Source: Kitasatospora sp. NBC_01246 (GTDB lineage Bacteria; Actinomycetota; Actinomycetes; Streptomycetales; Streptomycetaceae). Taken from it: 64,000 nt of DNA. A program made the position numbers and the translations under genes. The DNA is taken from the NCBI RefSeq assembly GCF_036226505.1, contig NZ_CP108485.1, positions 1 through 64,000 on the forward strand. The letters are read 5' to 3'. The notes beneath the pieces were generated by a model that saw nothing but the letters and a program-made list of their open reading frames with translations, ran no database searches and was not told where the DNA came from. Of the stretch, positions 15,279 through 24,225 are shown piece by piece. How positions within the stretch are numbered: position 1 is the first letter of the stretch; every line of letters begins with the position of its first letter.

Positions 15279-15631
15279 GTTCCGCTGGCCGGGTTCCGAT
15301 CCCCGAGCCGGCGGGCCGCACCGGAGGGCGGCGCGACACCCTGCCGCCGCGGGTGCGGCGAGCGGCGACCGGTACGCGCTCTGGGGAGAGTGCTGGGCGT
15401 GCTGGTCGTGCCCTGCCTCGGGCCGCCCGGCCCGAGGCAGGGGTTGCTCCGGGGGCTGCTCCGTGGCCCTCGCAGTTCCTGGCACCCGCACCCCGGGATC
15501 ATCCGGTCGCCTCGACCTGGCCCAGCCTGTTCACCGTCCTCCCGGTGACCGGTGACCCCAGGCCCCCGATCCCCGACGACCATCGGCCCCGGCGGGACCG
15601 CCCCCGCGCGCGGACCCAGTTCCGGCCCTGA
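15275..15631 (+). CDS. Pro/Arg-rich low-complexity protein, 118 aa
   Basis: ATG overlaps the upstream stop (ATGA), which favours a real cistron. The product, though, is disordered and rich in Pro, Arg, Gly and Ala with no fold visible. It may be an accidental open frame in GC-rich DNA. Confidence 0.35.
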   Translation: MSSAGRVPIPEPAGRTGGRRDTLPPRVRRAATGTRSGESAGRAGRALPRAARPEAGVAPGAAPWPSQFLAPAPRDHPVASTWPSLFTVLPVTGDPRPPIPDDHRPRRDRPRARTQFRP

Positions 15632-15688
15632 CCGGCCGATCGGCGCGGCCTCCGGCCACGCCCCGACCTCGACCTTCGGAGCCCACCC

Positions 15689-16249
15689 ATGCTCTCCGTT
15701 CCACCCGCGGTGACCGGCCACCCCTGCCCCGCCTGCGGCAAGCCGGCCAGCCTGCGCCACGACCTGCACCACCTGCTCACCCGCATCGCCGTCGGCCTGA
15801 CCAACCGGCGGATCGCCGCCGCCACCGGCCGCACGGAGTCCGAGGTCATCCGGTGGACCAGCACGCTCTACCAGGAGCTGCCCGCCCGAAGCCGGATCCA
15901 GGCCGTCGACGTCGCCTTCCGCGCCGGCCTGCTGCCCCTGAGCGCCGACGCCCGCCAGCCAGAGCAGGGCTTCGCGCCCACCACCCTGCTCGTCGCCACC
16001 CAGCGCGCCCACGGCCTGCGCCTGGAGGAGATCGCGCTGCGCAACGGCCTCACGCTCGGCACGGTCAAGACCCACACGGACCGGCTCCACAAGCAGCTGG
16101 GCGTCGGCAACGGGGCCCGCGCCGTCTACGTCCTGCACTCCCTGAACGCCCTGCCCCGCCCGCACCCCTGCCCGTGCACCACCACCGGGCACCCGGACCA
16201 CGGGCCCGGACCCTCCCGGCCCACTCCTGACTCCGTGGAGACCCTCTGA
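15689..16249 (+). CDS. LuxR-type HTH protein with zinc-ribbon-like start, 186 aa
   Basis: N-terminal CPACGKPASLRHDL followed by two HTH-like stretches: ITRRIAAATGRTESEV-type near residue 40 (GLTNRRIAAATGRTESEVIR), and a LuxR C-terminal HTH near residue 115 (GLRLEEIALRNGLTLGTVKT, then HTDRLHKQLGV). The order matches duplicated GerE-like modules. The C-terminus has HPCPC, a possible second metal half-site. It is followed at a 1-bp overlap by a paralogue of nearly equal length. Confidence 0.7.
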   Translation: MLSVPPAVTGHPCPACGKPASLRHDLHHLLTRIAVGLTNRRIAAATGRTESEVIRWTSTLYQELPARSRIQAVDVAFRAGLLPLSADARQPEQGFAPTTLLVATQRAHGLRLEEIALRNGLTLGTVKTHTDRLHKQLGVGNGARAVYVLHSLNALPRPHPCPCTTTGHPDHGPGPSRPTPDSVETL

Positions 16250-16806
16250 TGTCCTCCCTCCTGCCGAAGGCCGGCCGACGCTGCCCGCGGTGCGGCGCCG
16301 CCCCCGTCCTCGAAACCCCGGGCCACCGCGTGCTCGGCCTCCAGGCGCATGGCCTGACGCACCGGGCGATCGCCGGCCGTCTCGGGTGGTCGAGCGACAC
16401 GGTCGGCGCGCTGGCCGGCCAGGCCCGCCAGCAGCTCGGCGCGGCGACGGCCGTGCAGGCGGTCGACATCGCCTGCCGCACCGGCCTGCTCGTCCCGCCG
16501 CCCGGCGACCCCCTCGTGGCGGCGCGGGTCACCGGCGGTCAGCTGACCGCGTTCGAGCCCATCACCCGCGGCCTCAGCCACCAGGAGTGCGCGAAGGTCC
16601 TCAGGGTCGGCACGGCGACCGTGGGCAGCCACCTGCGCCTCCTCTACCACCGGATCGGGGCCCGCACCGCCGCCCACGCCGCCTACCTGCTGCACGGCCT
16701 CCGGCGCCTGCCCTCCGGCCACCCCTGCCGCTGCCCGGGCCGCGGCACCGTCGACGCACCGGCCGTGACGGCGCCGGCCATCAGGCTCGCGCCGGTCGGC
16801 CGGTGA
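16249..16806 (+). CDS. LuxR-type HTH protein, paralogue of the preceding gene, 185 aa
   Basis: Same plan as its upstream neighbour: CPRCGAAPVL zinc-like start; HTH 1 GLTHRAIAGRLGWSSDTVGA; HTH 2 GLSHQECAKVLRVGTATVGS, then HLRLLYHRIGARTAAHAAYL; and a HPCRCPGRG tail. A tandem duplication that has diverged. ATG overlaps the upstream TGA by one base. Probably a pair of DNA-binding regulators, perhaps acting together; targets unknown. Confidence 0.7.
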   Translation: MSSLLPKAGRRCPRCGAAPVLETPGHRVLGLQAHGLTHRAIAGRLGWSSDTVGALAGQARQQLGAATAVQAVDIACRTGLLVPPPGDPLVAARVTGGQLTAFEPITRGLSHQECAKVLRVGTATVGSHLRLLYHRIGARTAAHAAYLLHGLRRLPSGHPCRCPGRGTVDAPAVTAPAIRLAPVGR

Positions 16807-16874
16807 ACGCCCTGCCCGCGATGCCCGGGCCAGGCCCGCGCCACGTCCCGCGCCCGGGGGCCGGCGGGCGGGGG

Positions 16875-18266
16875 TCAGGCGGTGGCCAGGACCGTGCCGG
16901 CGCGGTGCAGGAAGTCCGCGACCTGGTCCTGGCCGCGCCAGGGGCGCAGCGCGGTGGTGACGTCGCGCAGGTAGGCGTGGGCGCGGGCGGAGCGGACCGG
17001 TCCGAGGATCGCCGTGGCGCGTTCGCCGGCGGCCAGCGCGGAGGGGAGGTCGTTGTTCTGCAGGTGGGCGACGGCCAGGACGGTGCAGCGGATGCCGGTG
17101 GCGCGGGCGAAGTCGCTTGCGGACATCGGTCCGGCCTGGTGGCCCCAGCGCAGGGCGGCCTGCGGCTGCCCGAGGTCCTTGTGGATCTCGGCGGCGTCGG
17201 TGCTGATCCGCTGGTGGGTGAGGTAGGCGAGGTGGGCCGGGTCGCGGGTGCCCGGGTGGATGGAGTCCAGCAGGTTCTCGCACACGGCCAGCGCCCGTCC
17301 GGCGGCCCGGCCGTCGCCCGCCCGGCCGTGCGCGCGGGCCTCCGCGAGCTTGATGAAGGCCAGCACCCGGGGCGCGGCCGCGTGCTGGGCCTGCTCGTAG
17401 GCACCCTGGGCCATGTCGATCGCCTCCTCGGGGTAGCCGCGCAGCATCGCCTGCAGACTCATCGTCGCCAGGGTGTACGCCCCGGCCTCCCGGTCACCGG
17501 CCGCGCGCGCCAGGCGCAGCGACTGGACGAAGTCGCGCTGCGCCGGGCCGTGGTCGCCCATGTCGAACGAGGACCAGGCGGAGACGCGGGCGAGTTCGGA
17601 CACGGCCGTGAGCAGCTCACGGCCGAGCTGCTCCGTGAAGTGTCCCTGGAGCAGCGGCACGGCACGCTCGCGCAGCAGGCGCGTGACGGCCGGTGCCTTG
17701 GCGTGGCCGCCACCGAACCGCGAGTCCCAGCGCCGTGCCTCCTCGGAGGCCTCCCACAGCTGGTCCAGGTCGGTCCGTCCGACGCGGCGCCCGCGCGGGT
17801 CGGGGGTGACGGGGACGGCGTCGGCGGGCGTGCCGAGCCAGCGCAGGGTGGGCACCGTGTACGCGCCGATCGCGAAGGAGCCGTGGAGGAGGGAGCGTCG
17901 GTTGATCATGGGGGTGCTCCAGTGCTGGATGGCGCCGCGCAGGGCGGTATCGGGATCGCGGGGGAAATCCAACCCGACGTCGGGGCCCGCCTCACGCGCC
18001 TCGCCCATGCCGATCTCCGCCAGGGTGACCGGCCGCCCGAGGCGTTCTCCCAGCGCAACGGCCACGCACGCCGGCGCCGGGTCGCGCGGAACCATCCCCT
18101 TGGCCGTCCACCGGGATACGCCCGTATGGGTGTAGGCGGTCGTGACACCGCGCTCGGCGGCCAGCTCGTTGACCCGCCGGGCGAGCCACTTATGGCTGAC
18201 GCCGCAGGCCTCGATGAGCGCGGCCAGGTCCGTGTTCGGGCCCTTGGCCCGGGTGGTCGCCACCAC
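16875..18266 (-). CDS. Large Streptomyces-type HTH/TPR regulator, 463 aa
   Basis: N-terminal HTH-like region (LAALIEACGVSHKWLARRVN; GVSRWTAKGMVPRDPAP), a NRRSLLHGSFAIGAYTVP linker, then TPR-like helices to the end (AGDREAGAYTLATMSLQAML; ARVLAFIKLAEARAHGRAGD-like; AHLQNNDLPSALAAGERATA). This is the architecture of large regulators near Streptomyces developmental or secondary-metabolism genes (NsdA-like). GTG at 18266 behind GGGGGATCCC; a longer frame to 18449 is low quality. It diverges from the sugar operon at 18517 across 250 bp and is its likely regulator. Confidence 0.75.
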   Translation of the reverse strand: MVATTRAKGPNTDLAALIEACGVSHKWLARRVNELAAERGVTTAYTHTGVSRWTAKGMVPRDPAPACVAVALGERLGRPVTLAEIGMGEAREAGPDVGLDFPRDPDTALRGAIQHWSTPMINRRSLLHGSFAIGAYTVPTLRWLGTPADAVPVTPDPRGRRVGRTDLDQLWEASEEARRWDSRFGGGHAKAPAVTRLLRERAVPLLQGHFTEQLGRELLTAVSELARVSAWSSFDMGDHGPAQRDFVQSLRLARAAGDREAGAYTLATMSLQAMLRGYPEEAIDMAQGAYEQAQHAAAPRVLAFIKLAEARAHGRAGDGRAAGRALAVCENLLDSIHPGTRDPAHLAYLTHQRISTDAAEIHKDLGQPQAALRWGHQAGPMSASDFARATGIRCTVLAVAHLQNNDLPSALAAGERATAILGPVRSARAHAYLRDVTTALRPWRGQDQVADFLHRAGTVLATA

Positions 18267-18516
18267 GGGATCCCCCTGTTCGTCCGGGCCCGGCCCCGAC
18301 GTGCGCGGGCCGGTGCTCCGAGCGTAGAACGCCCCACCACCGCCCGGAGCCGGTTCGTGTTGTGTGCCCCCCTTGTGTGCCTCCCCGCAGGAGCGCCGCG
18401 GGTGTTCCCTGGACACCCACCCACCAACGGCCCAACCGAAGTGGAGCAACTCACATGCAATCAGCCATATATGACGATTCGTAGGGTCGGCTCACGGGCC
18501 CGTAGGATTCGGCCCC

Positions 18517-19512
18517 ATGAGCCAGAAGAAACTCCTTGTCACCGGGGGCGCCGGCTTCATCGGCGCGAACTTCGTCCGCTACACCCGCGAGCACCGCCCC
18601 GAATACCGCGTCCAGGTCCTGGACGCGCTGACCTACGCCGGGAACAAGGACAACCTCGCCGGCCTCGACGTCGACCTGGTCGTCGGCGACATCTGCGACC
18701 GCGACCTCGTCGACCGCCTCATCGCCGACTCCGACGTCGTCGCCCACTTCGCCGCCGAGTCCCACGTCGACAACTCCCTGCACGACCCCGAGCCGTTCGT
18801 CCGCACCAACGTCCACGGCACCTTCACCCTCCTGGAAGCCGTCCGCCGACACGGCAAGCGCCTCCACCACATCTCCACCGACGAGGTCTTCGGCGACCTG
18901 CCCGTCGACAGCACCGACCTGTTCACCGAGGACAGCCCCCACAACCCCTCCAGCCCCTACTCCGCCACCAAGTCCGGCTCCGACATGCTCGTCCGCGCCT
19001 GGGCCCGCTCCTACGGCGTCCAGGCCACCATCTCCAACTGCGCCAACAACTACGGCCCCTACCAGCACCCCGAGAAGTTCATCCCCCGCCAGGTCACCAA
19101 CCTGATCACCGGCACCCGCCCCCGCCTGTACGGCGACGGCACCAACGTCCGCGAGTGGACCCACGTCGACGACCACAACGCCGGCGTCCACACGATCATC
19201 GACCACGGCACCCCCGGCGAGACCTACCTCATCGGCTCCGCCGACGAGCGCAGCAACCTCGAGATCGTCCAGCTCATCCTCGAACTCCTCGGGCACGACA
19301 CCACGGCCTACGACCACGTCGCCGACCGCCCCGGCCACGACCTGCGCTACGCCAACGACAGCACCAAGCTGCGCGCCCTCGGCTGGCAGCCCCGCTACAG
19401 CGACTTCCGCCAAGGCCTCGCCGACACCATCGCCTGGTACCAGAACAACCAGCCCTGGTGGCAGGCCCAGAAGACCACCACCGAAACCAAATACACCGAG
19501 ATCGGGCGCTGA
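18517..19512 (+). CDS. rfbB: Nucleotide-sugar (dTDP-glucose type) 4,6-dehydratase, 331 aa
   Basis: Extended short-chain dehydrogenase of the RmlB/RfbB family. It shows the NAD-binding LVTGGAGFIGANFV at residues 7-20, HISTDEVFGDLP with the catalytic Thr-Asp-Glu triad, and YSATKSGSDML with the Tyr-x3-Lys pair. GPYQHPEKFIP and GTNVREWTHVDDH are substrate-pocket strips typical of RmlB. It converts an NDP-hexose (usually dTDP-glucose) to the 4-keto-6-deoxy sugar, first step to 6-deoxy and amino sugars. Length is normal. It heads a co-directional trio with an FAD oxidoreductase and an aminotransferase. Confidence 0.92.
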   Translation: MSQKKLLVTGGAGFIGANFVRYTREHRPEYRVQVLDALTYAGNKDNLAGLDVDLVVGDICDRDLVDRLIADSDVVAHFAAESHVDNSLHDPEPFVRTNVHGTFTLLEAVRRHGKRLHHISTDEVFGDLPVDSTDLFTEDSPHNPSSPYSATKSGSDMLVRAWARSYGVQATISNCANNYGPYQHPEKFIPRQVTNLITGTRPRLYGDGTNVREWTHVDDHNAGVHTIIDHGTPGETYLIGSADERSNLEIVQLILELLGHDTTAYDHVADRPGHDLRYANDSTKLRALGWQPRYSDFRQGLADTIAWYQNNQPWWQAQKTTTETKYTEIGR

Positions 19513-19554
19513 CCCCCCACGCACGGGGCCGGCCCCCGAGAAGGAGTCAGCCCC

Positions 19555-20718
19555 GTGCGCCGCACCCTCATCGTCGGAGCCGGCATCGCCGGCCTGCTCA
19601 CCGCCCTGCGCCTGGCCCACGCCGGCCACAACGTCACCGTGCTGGACGCCGAACGCATCGGCTCGGGCGCCACCTGCGCCAACCACGGCATGATCCACTC
19701 CGGCGCCCTGTACGCCCGCCAGTCCCCGCACATCGTCAACGCCTGCCGCCAGGCGGGCACCTTCTACGCCCTCCTCGCGCCCGACGCCGAGGTCCCGGCC
19801 TCCGACGCCGTCTACGTCCTCGACCCCGCCGACGAGCACGCCTTCCGCAGCGCCCTGGACACCCACCAGCTGCCCCACCACAGCGTCAAGCCCACCGACG
19901 TCCAGCACCTGCGCCTCGACGCGGTAACCGGCCAGCACCTCATCGCCACCACCGAACGCGCCATCTCCTCCCGGCGCCTGCTGACCGCCATCACCGCCCA
20001 GTGCCTCGCCGCCGGAGTGCGGTTCGTCCTCGGCACCGCCGCCCACAGCATCGTCCTCGACGGCAACCGGGCCGCCGCCGTACGCACCGGCACCGGCGAC
20101 AGCCTGGAGGCCGACCACATCGTCCTCGCCGCAGGCCTCGGAACCACCCGCCTCCTCGCCGCCCTGGACTCCAAGCACACCCGGGACCTGCGCTCACGCC
20201 TGGACATGATGATGCACCTGCCCGGCAGTCTCACCCAGGGCATCATCTTCACCAACCAGTCCGGGCCCGTCGTGATGCCCACCCACGGCGCCGTCCTCGC
20301 CTCCCTCTACGGCGGCATCCAGCCCCAGATCACCGGCTGCCGCCGCTTCCCCGTCACCCTGGAACGCACCCAGCTGCTCATCCACCAGCTCGGCCGGCTC
20401 CTGGAACCCGGCGCCGTCGACCTCCCCTCGGCCACCGCCTACACCGTCGGCAAGACCGACTACGTCGCCACCCACCAGGCACTCGCGGGCCGATTCAACC
20501 CGGGCTGGCACATCATCGACCACACCGAGCACGACGGCATCACCGGCCTGCACACCATCTGCACCGGCAAAATGACCCTCGCCGGCCACGCCTCCGCCGC
20601 ATGTGCCCAGCAGATCCTCGGCCACCCCGTCGACCTCCTCATCCGCCCGCGTCCCGCCGTCGACGTCCCCACCGGCCTGGTCGCCGTCGAGCCCTGGGCC
20701 CCCGCCCTGGCCGCCTGA
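19555..20718 (+). CDS. FAD-dependent oxidoreductase (DAO / LhgO-like), 387 aa
   Basis: Rossmann FAD motif LIVGAGIAGLLTALRLAHAG at residues 5-24, then VLDAERIGSGATCANHGMIH, the hallmark of D-amino-acid-oxidase/hydroxyglutarate-oxidase-like flavoproteins. The family oxidises C-N or C-OH bonds of small acids. Later segments (LEADHIVLAAGLGTTRLLAA; GVRFVLGTAAHSI) carry the second FAD-binding strands. It lies 42 bp after the dehydratase, with GTG behind AAGGAG. In this operon it may act on a sugar acid or alcohol intermediate; substrate unknown. Confidence 0.8.
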   Translation: MRRTLIVGAGIAGLLTALRLAHAGHNVTVLDAERIGSGATCANHGMIHSGALYARQSPHIVNACRQAGTFYALLAPDAEVPASDAVYVLDPADEHAFRSALDTHQLPHHSVKPTDVQHLRLDAVTGQHLIATTERAISSRRLLTAITAQCLAAGVRFVLGTAAHSIVLDGNRAAAVRTGTGDSLEADHIVLAAGLGTTRLLAALDSKHTRDLRSRLDMMMHLPGSLTQGIIFTNQSGPVVMPTHGAVLASLYGGIQPQITGCRRFPVTLERTQLLIHQLGRLLEPGAVDLPSATAYTVGKTDYVATHQALAGRFNPGWHIIDHTEHDGITGLHTICTGKMTLAGHASAACAQQILGHPVDLLIRPRPAVDVPTGLVAVEPWAPALAA

Positions 20719-20738
20719 ACCCGAAGGGAACAACCCCC

Positions 20739-21827
20739 GTGATCCCCCCGTTCCGCATCGAGTTCACCACCGCCCAGAAGGCCGCGTTCCTCACCGCCGC
20801 GGCCGCCATCCTCGACAGCGGCCGGCTCACCCTCGGCCCGCACACCACCCAACTGGAGCAGCTGTTCGCGGCCACGACCGGCACCCGCCACGCCGTCGCC
20901 GTCTCCTCCGGCACCACCGCCCTCGAGATCGCGTTGCGCGCCCTCGGCCTCAACGACGGCGACGTCCTCGTCCCCGCGAACACCAACTACGCCACCGCCG
21001 AAGCCGTGATCCGCGCCGGCGCGCGTCCCGTCCTCTACGACGCCGCGCTCACCGCCACCGCCGACGCCATCGACGCCGCCCGCACCCGAGCCACCCGCGC
21101 CGTGATCCTCGTCCACATCGGCGGCCACATCACCCCCGAACTCGACAAGATCACGGACTACTGCGACACCCACAACCTCCTCGTCGTCGAAGACGCCGCC
21201 CACGCCCACGGCTCCGCCACCGCCGACCACCCCGCCGGCACCATCGGCGCGGCCGCCGCGTTCTCGACGTTCGCCACCAAGGCCGTCACCACCGGCGAAG
21301 GCGGCCTCATCACCACCAACGACCCCACCATCGCCGACCGCGCCCGCCACTACCGCGACCAGGGCAAGGACTCGACCGGCCGCAACACCCTCTTCGGCAG
21401 CGCCTGGCGGATGCCCGAACTCTCCGCAGCCCTCGGCCTCGTCCAGCTCACCACCGCACCGAACCCCATGGAGCGCGGCCACGACCTCCTGCGCGCCTAC
21501 GCTCAGCGGATCAGCAACCCCCACGTCGCCGTCCCCTTCGAACCCAGGCACCGCTACAGCGGCCACAAGGCGATCATCCAGCTGGCCAACCGCGCCCAGC
21601 GCGAAGACCTGCGTGCCCACCTCGAAGCCGCCGGTATCACCCCCGCGCGCGGTGTCTACGAACACCCGCTCCACCACCAGCCCGCGCTCGCACTGACCGG
21701 CAGCTACCCGCTTGCGGACCGCTTCGCCGACGCGCACCTCTGCCTCCCCCTGTGGCCCGGGCTCGCCCCCGACCAGCAGCAACACGTGATCAACACCGTC
21801 AACGCCTGGACACCACGACAGGAGTGA
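20739..21827 (+). CDS. DegT/DnrJ/EryC1-type sugar aminotransferase, 362 aa
   Basis: PLP-dependent aminotransferase of the DegT family. Elements in order: SSGTTALEIALRALGLNDGD (PLP phosphate site), VLVPANTNYATAEAVIRAGA, LLVVEDAAHAHGS (Asp contacting the pyridine N), and FATKAVTTGEGG with the Schiff-base lysine at residue 184. The end holds RYSGHKAIIQ and PLWPGLAPDQQQHVI, as in sugar aminotransferases. With the 4,6-dehydratase upstream, the expected product is a 4- or 3-amino-deoxyhexose nucleotide. GTG at 20739 follows GAAGGGAA. Confidence 0.88.
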   Translation: MIPPFRIEFTTAQKAAFLTAAAAILDSGRLTLGPHTTQLEQLFAATTGTRHAVAVSSGTTALEIALRALGLNDGDVLVPANTNYATAEAVIRAGARPVLYDAALTATADAIDAARTRATRAVILVHIGGHITPELDKITDYCDTHNLLVVEDAAHAHGSATADHPAGTIGAAAAFSTFATKAVTTGEGGLITTNDPTIADRARHYRDQGKDSTGRNTLFGSAWRMPELSAALGLVQLTTAPNPMERGHDLLRAYAQRISNPHVAVPFEPRHRYSGHKAIIQLANRAQREDLRAHLEAAGITPARGVYEHPLHHQPALALTGSYPLADRFADAHLCLPLWPGLAPDQQQHVINTVNAWTPRQE

Positions 21828-21989
21828 GCGACACCCGGGGGGCGGCCGAACGGCGGGCGCTCCCCGGCTCAGCTGGCCCTGAGTCGTGCATTTCTCCATT
21901 CCAGGGAGGTATACCGGGCCCGTTATTATCGTGACACCAGAATCGGACACACCTCCTCGCCGAGAGTGGCGAGGGCCTAAGGGGCACTC

Positions 21990-22958
21990 GTGAAGGAACA
22001 AGAGCAGGTCAACGCCCCCTCGGTCCGTGACCTCACGGACGCCTACCAAGTTCTCCTCGGCAAGCCGGACCTGACGCGGGAGAACGCCCGCAAGTACGGC
22101 GCGGTCGTGCACGAGGTGGAGCAGGCCGTCCGGGAGGGCGTCCTGCCGAGCCGCGGCCCGTTGACAGCCGAGGCCCTCGACGCCTTCCTCGCGGCCGCCG
22201 AGGACGGCCTCTACCGCTCGGCGGCCTCCGGCAGCGGGCAGACCGCCCAGGCGACCAACCGGGGCCGGGTCGGCTGCCTGAACGCCCTCTCCGCGCTCGC
22301 CGAACGGCCCCTGAACCTGGCCCACCGCACTCCGGCGCCCGGCCTGAAGCCGGGGATCACCACCCGCCAGGCCGGCGTGCTGCGCCGCTACATCAACACC
22401 CACAACGCGCTGGAGGGCCTGGACAGGGACCACCGGCGGATCCTGCTGGCCATCGGCCTGGTGCTCGACACCCGGGCCCGCTCCGGCGAGCTCGCCGCGA
22501 TGCTCACCAGCGACCTGGCCGTCGAACCCCGGCCCCGGCGGCGGCCGCCGCACGTGATGACCGTCCCGCTCCGCCTGAACCCGCAACGTCGTCCAGACCC
22601 CGCCCGGATCCTCACCGAGCCCATCGAGCTGCACCCCTCGACCAGGGCCTCGCTGGAACGCTGGCTGCCCATCCGCGAACTCCTGGTCGGCGAGCTGCGC
22701 ACCTGGCACCGGCAACACCCGGACCAGGACGTGGATCCGCACCACGACGCCCTGTTCGTCTCCCTGCAGCCGAACCACACCGGAGGTCAGCCCTCGGTCG
22801 AGGGCGGGACACCTCTGCGTCCGGCCGGCATGCCGCTCCAGGCCCAGGGGCTGCGGCGCGCACTTGACCGAGCAGCGGAACGGCTCAACGCCGAACGCCG
22901 CTACCGGGGCCAGCCCCTGCCCACCATGGAACAGCTACGGCGAATCGTGGAGGCCTGA
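21990..22958 (+). CDS. Tyrosine-recombinase-like protein lacking the catalytic C-terminus, 322 aa
   Basis: An N-terminal helical core-binding region (VRDLTDAYQVLLGK to LNALSALAE) precedes a catalytic-domain opening (GLVLDTRARSGELAAMLTSD), where the first catalytic Arg and following Glu sit. The box II H-x-x-R and the tyrosine are not found. The chain ends PLPTMEQLRRIVEA, where a normal integrase would continue for some 60 residues. It is therefore either a decayed integrase or a DNA-binding derivative. A TATTAT before the gene could be a -10. It borders the sugar trio and the phage block and may mark an old element boundary. Confidence 0.65.
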   Translation: MKEQEQVNAPSVRDLTDAYQVLLGKPDLTRENARKYGAVVHEVEQAVREGVLPSRGPLTAEALDAFLAAAEDGLYRSAASGSGQTAQATNRGRVGCLNALSALAERPLNLAHRTPAPGLKPGITTRQAGVLRRYINTHNALEGLDRDHRRILLAIGLVLDTRARSGELAAMLTSDLAVEPRPRRRPPHVMTVPLRLNPQRRPDPARILTEPIELHPSTRASLERWLPIRELLVGELRTWHRQHPDQDVDPHHDALFVSLQPNHTGGQPSVEGGTPLRPAGMPLQAQGLRRALDRAAERLNAERRYRGQPLPTMEQLRRIVEA

Positions 22959-23056
22959 ACCTCCGCCCGCTACACGGCATTCCGCCGATTTCTGCACGGC
23001 CCGCCCCGAACGGCCCCTACGCTGGATCAGCTACACGACCGACTCGAAGGACCGCG

Positions 23057-23251
23057 ATGGACGAGAACAACCAGCCCCAACTCACCGGCCCGCAGATGGC
23101 AGTGCTCGGCACCCTTTTGGCGTGCAGCGCCGCAGCCTTCTTCGCCGCGCTGCTCGGAGATTCCGAGCGCTCCGCTCGCGGCTTCAGGTTGCTGAACATG
23201 TTGCACAACCGCGGCGAGGCCGAGGTCCTGCCCGCAGAGGTCGACCGGTAA
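23057..23251 (+). CDS. Small membrane protein, 64 aa
   Basis: A single hydrophobic helix (MAVLGTLLACSAAAFFAALL, residues 14-33) is followed by a charged tail. ATG follows a GAAGGA at about 7 nt. Unknown role. Confidence 0.5.
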   Translation: MDENNQPQLTGPQMAVLGTLLACSAAAFFAALLGDSERSARGFRLLNMLHNRGEAEVLPAEVDR

Positions 23252-23354
23252 CGCTCACACGTCCCTCCGAGCCGTCACGCCCTGGTGGGGGCCTGGTGCC
23301 GCTGCCACCCCCTACGCTGGGACAGCTCGTCGCCGACCAGGGAGGCCGTAGGCA

Positions 23355-24215
23355 GTGGGCCCCACCGTACGCGCGCTCTGCACGGCCTGCCGGGATCGCC
23401 CAACCGTCGCGAAGGGCCTGTGCATGCGCTGCTACAAGCGTGCCCGGGCCGGCCGCCCACCCGTCGACAAGGAACTGGACCGCTACGCCCAGCCCGACGG
23501 CCACGGCCAGTACGGGATCCTCGACGACGACGGGCAGACCGTCCTGTGCCACGAGTGCGGCAGGCGCTACCGCTCGTTGGGAGCCCACGTATTCCGCGCG
23601 CACGGGACGACCGCGGACGAGTACAAGGCCGCGCACGGCCTGGCCCGCAGTCGAGGCCTCGCCTCGTCCGCACTGCGTGAGGCGCTCGCCGCTCGCAGTG
23701 CGCAGCAGGTCGGCACGCCGGCCTGGAAACGGTTCGAGGCTGCCCGCGACCCCCAGGCGGCCGCCGACGCACGGACATTCCCACCGAGTCCCGCCGAGGC
23801 CCGCCGCGCCCAGGTGGAGACCGCGACCCTTAACAGCCGCAGGGCCCGCAGGCCCGTGGTGCGCACCTGCCCCGAGTGCGGAGTCCAGTGGTGTCCCCTG
23901 CCCGGCGGCTACACCCGGACCACCTGCCGTGCCCCGGAGTGCGTGCGGGCCCACGCGGCCGAGGCGACCCGAGCGCGCGCCCGACGCCAGGAAGAGGCGA
24001 TCCGCCCGCTGACCGACGACGAGCGGGAGAGCCTGCGGCGCCTGACCGGCTCAGACCTGATGGCCCTGGTCCGCCGACTCCTCGACGAGGGGATGCGGCA
24101 ACGAACCCTCGCCGGCGCCGCCGGGATCAGCGAAGCCGGTCTGTCCCGGTTCCTGAGCGGTCACCGCGTTCCCGGCACCGACCGGTCACGCCCGGCCCCG
24201 ACCGCCACGATCTGA
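23355..24215 (+). CDS. Ros/MucR-type zinc-finger protein with C-terminal HTH, 286 aa
   Basis: Four metal-binding-like clusters run in order. CTAC...CMRC comes at residues 9-26. The Ros/MucR finger VLCHECGRRYRSLGAHVFRA, followed by HGTTADEYKAAHGL, comes at about 64-97. RTCPECGVQWCPL and TTCRAPEC follow near 180-197. The end is XRE-like: TLAGAAGISEAGLSRFLSGH. Ros/MucR-type zinc proteins repress genes in alpha-proteobacteria and are also common as phage-borne proteins in actinobacteria. It converges with the phage late operon and might regulate phage functions. GTG start after GGCAGT is the best fit. Confidence 0.75.
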   Translation: MGPTVRALCTACRDRPTVAKGLCMRCYKRARAGRPPVDKELDRYAQPDGHGQYGILDDDGQTVLCHECGRRYRSLGAHVFRAHGTTADEYKAAHGLARSRGLASSALREALAARSAQQVGTPAWKRFEAARDPQAAADARTFPPSPAEARRAQVETATLNSRRARRPVVRTCPECGVQWCPLPGGYTRTTCRAPECVRAHAAEATRARARRQEEAIRPLTDDERESLRRLTGSDLMALVRRLLDEGMRQRTLAGAAGISEAGLSRFLSGHRVPGTDRSRPAPTATI

Positions 24216-24225
24216 CCTGCCGTTC

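Noticed and set aside
18451..20178. 575-codon minus-strand frame opposite the sugar genes
   Set aside because: Gly/Val/Asp-rich antisense translation; the plus strand encodes clear enzymes.
16290..21827. 1845-codon open frame over the LuxR, regulator and sugar genes
   Set aside because: Low-complexity Arg/Pro translation in GC-rich DNA. Only its last 362 codons, from 20739, are a real gene (the aminotransferase).
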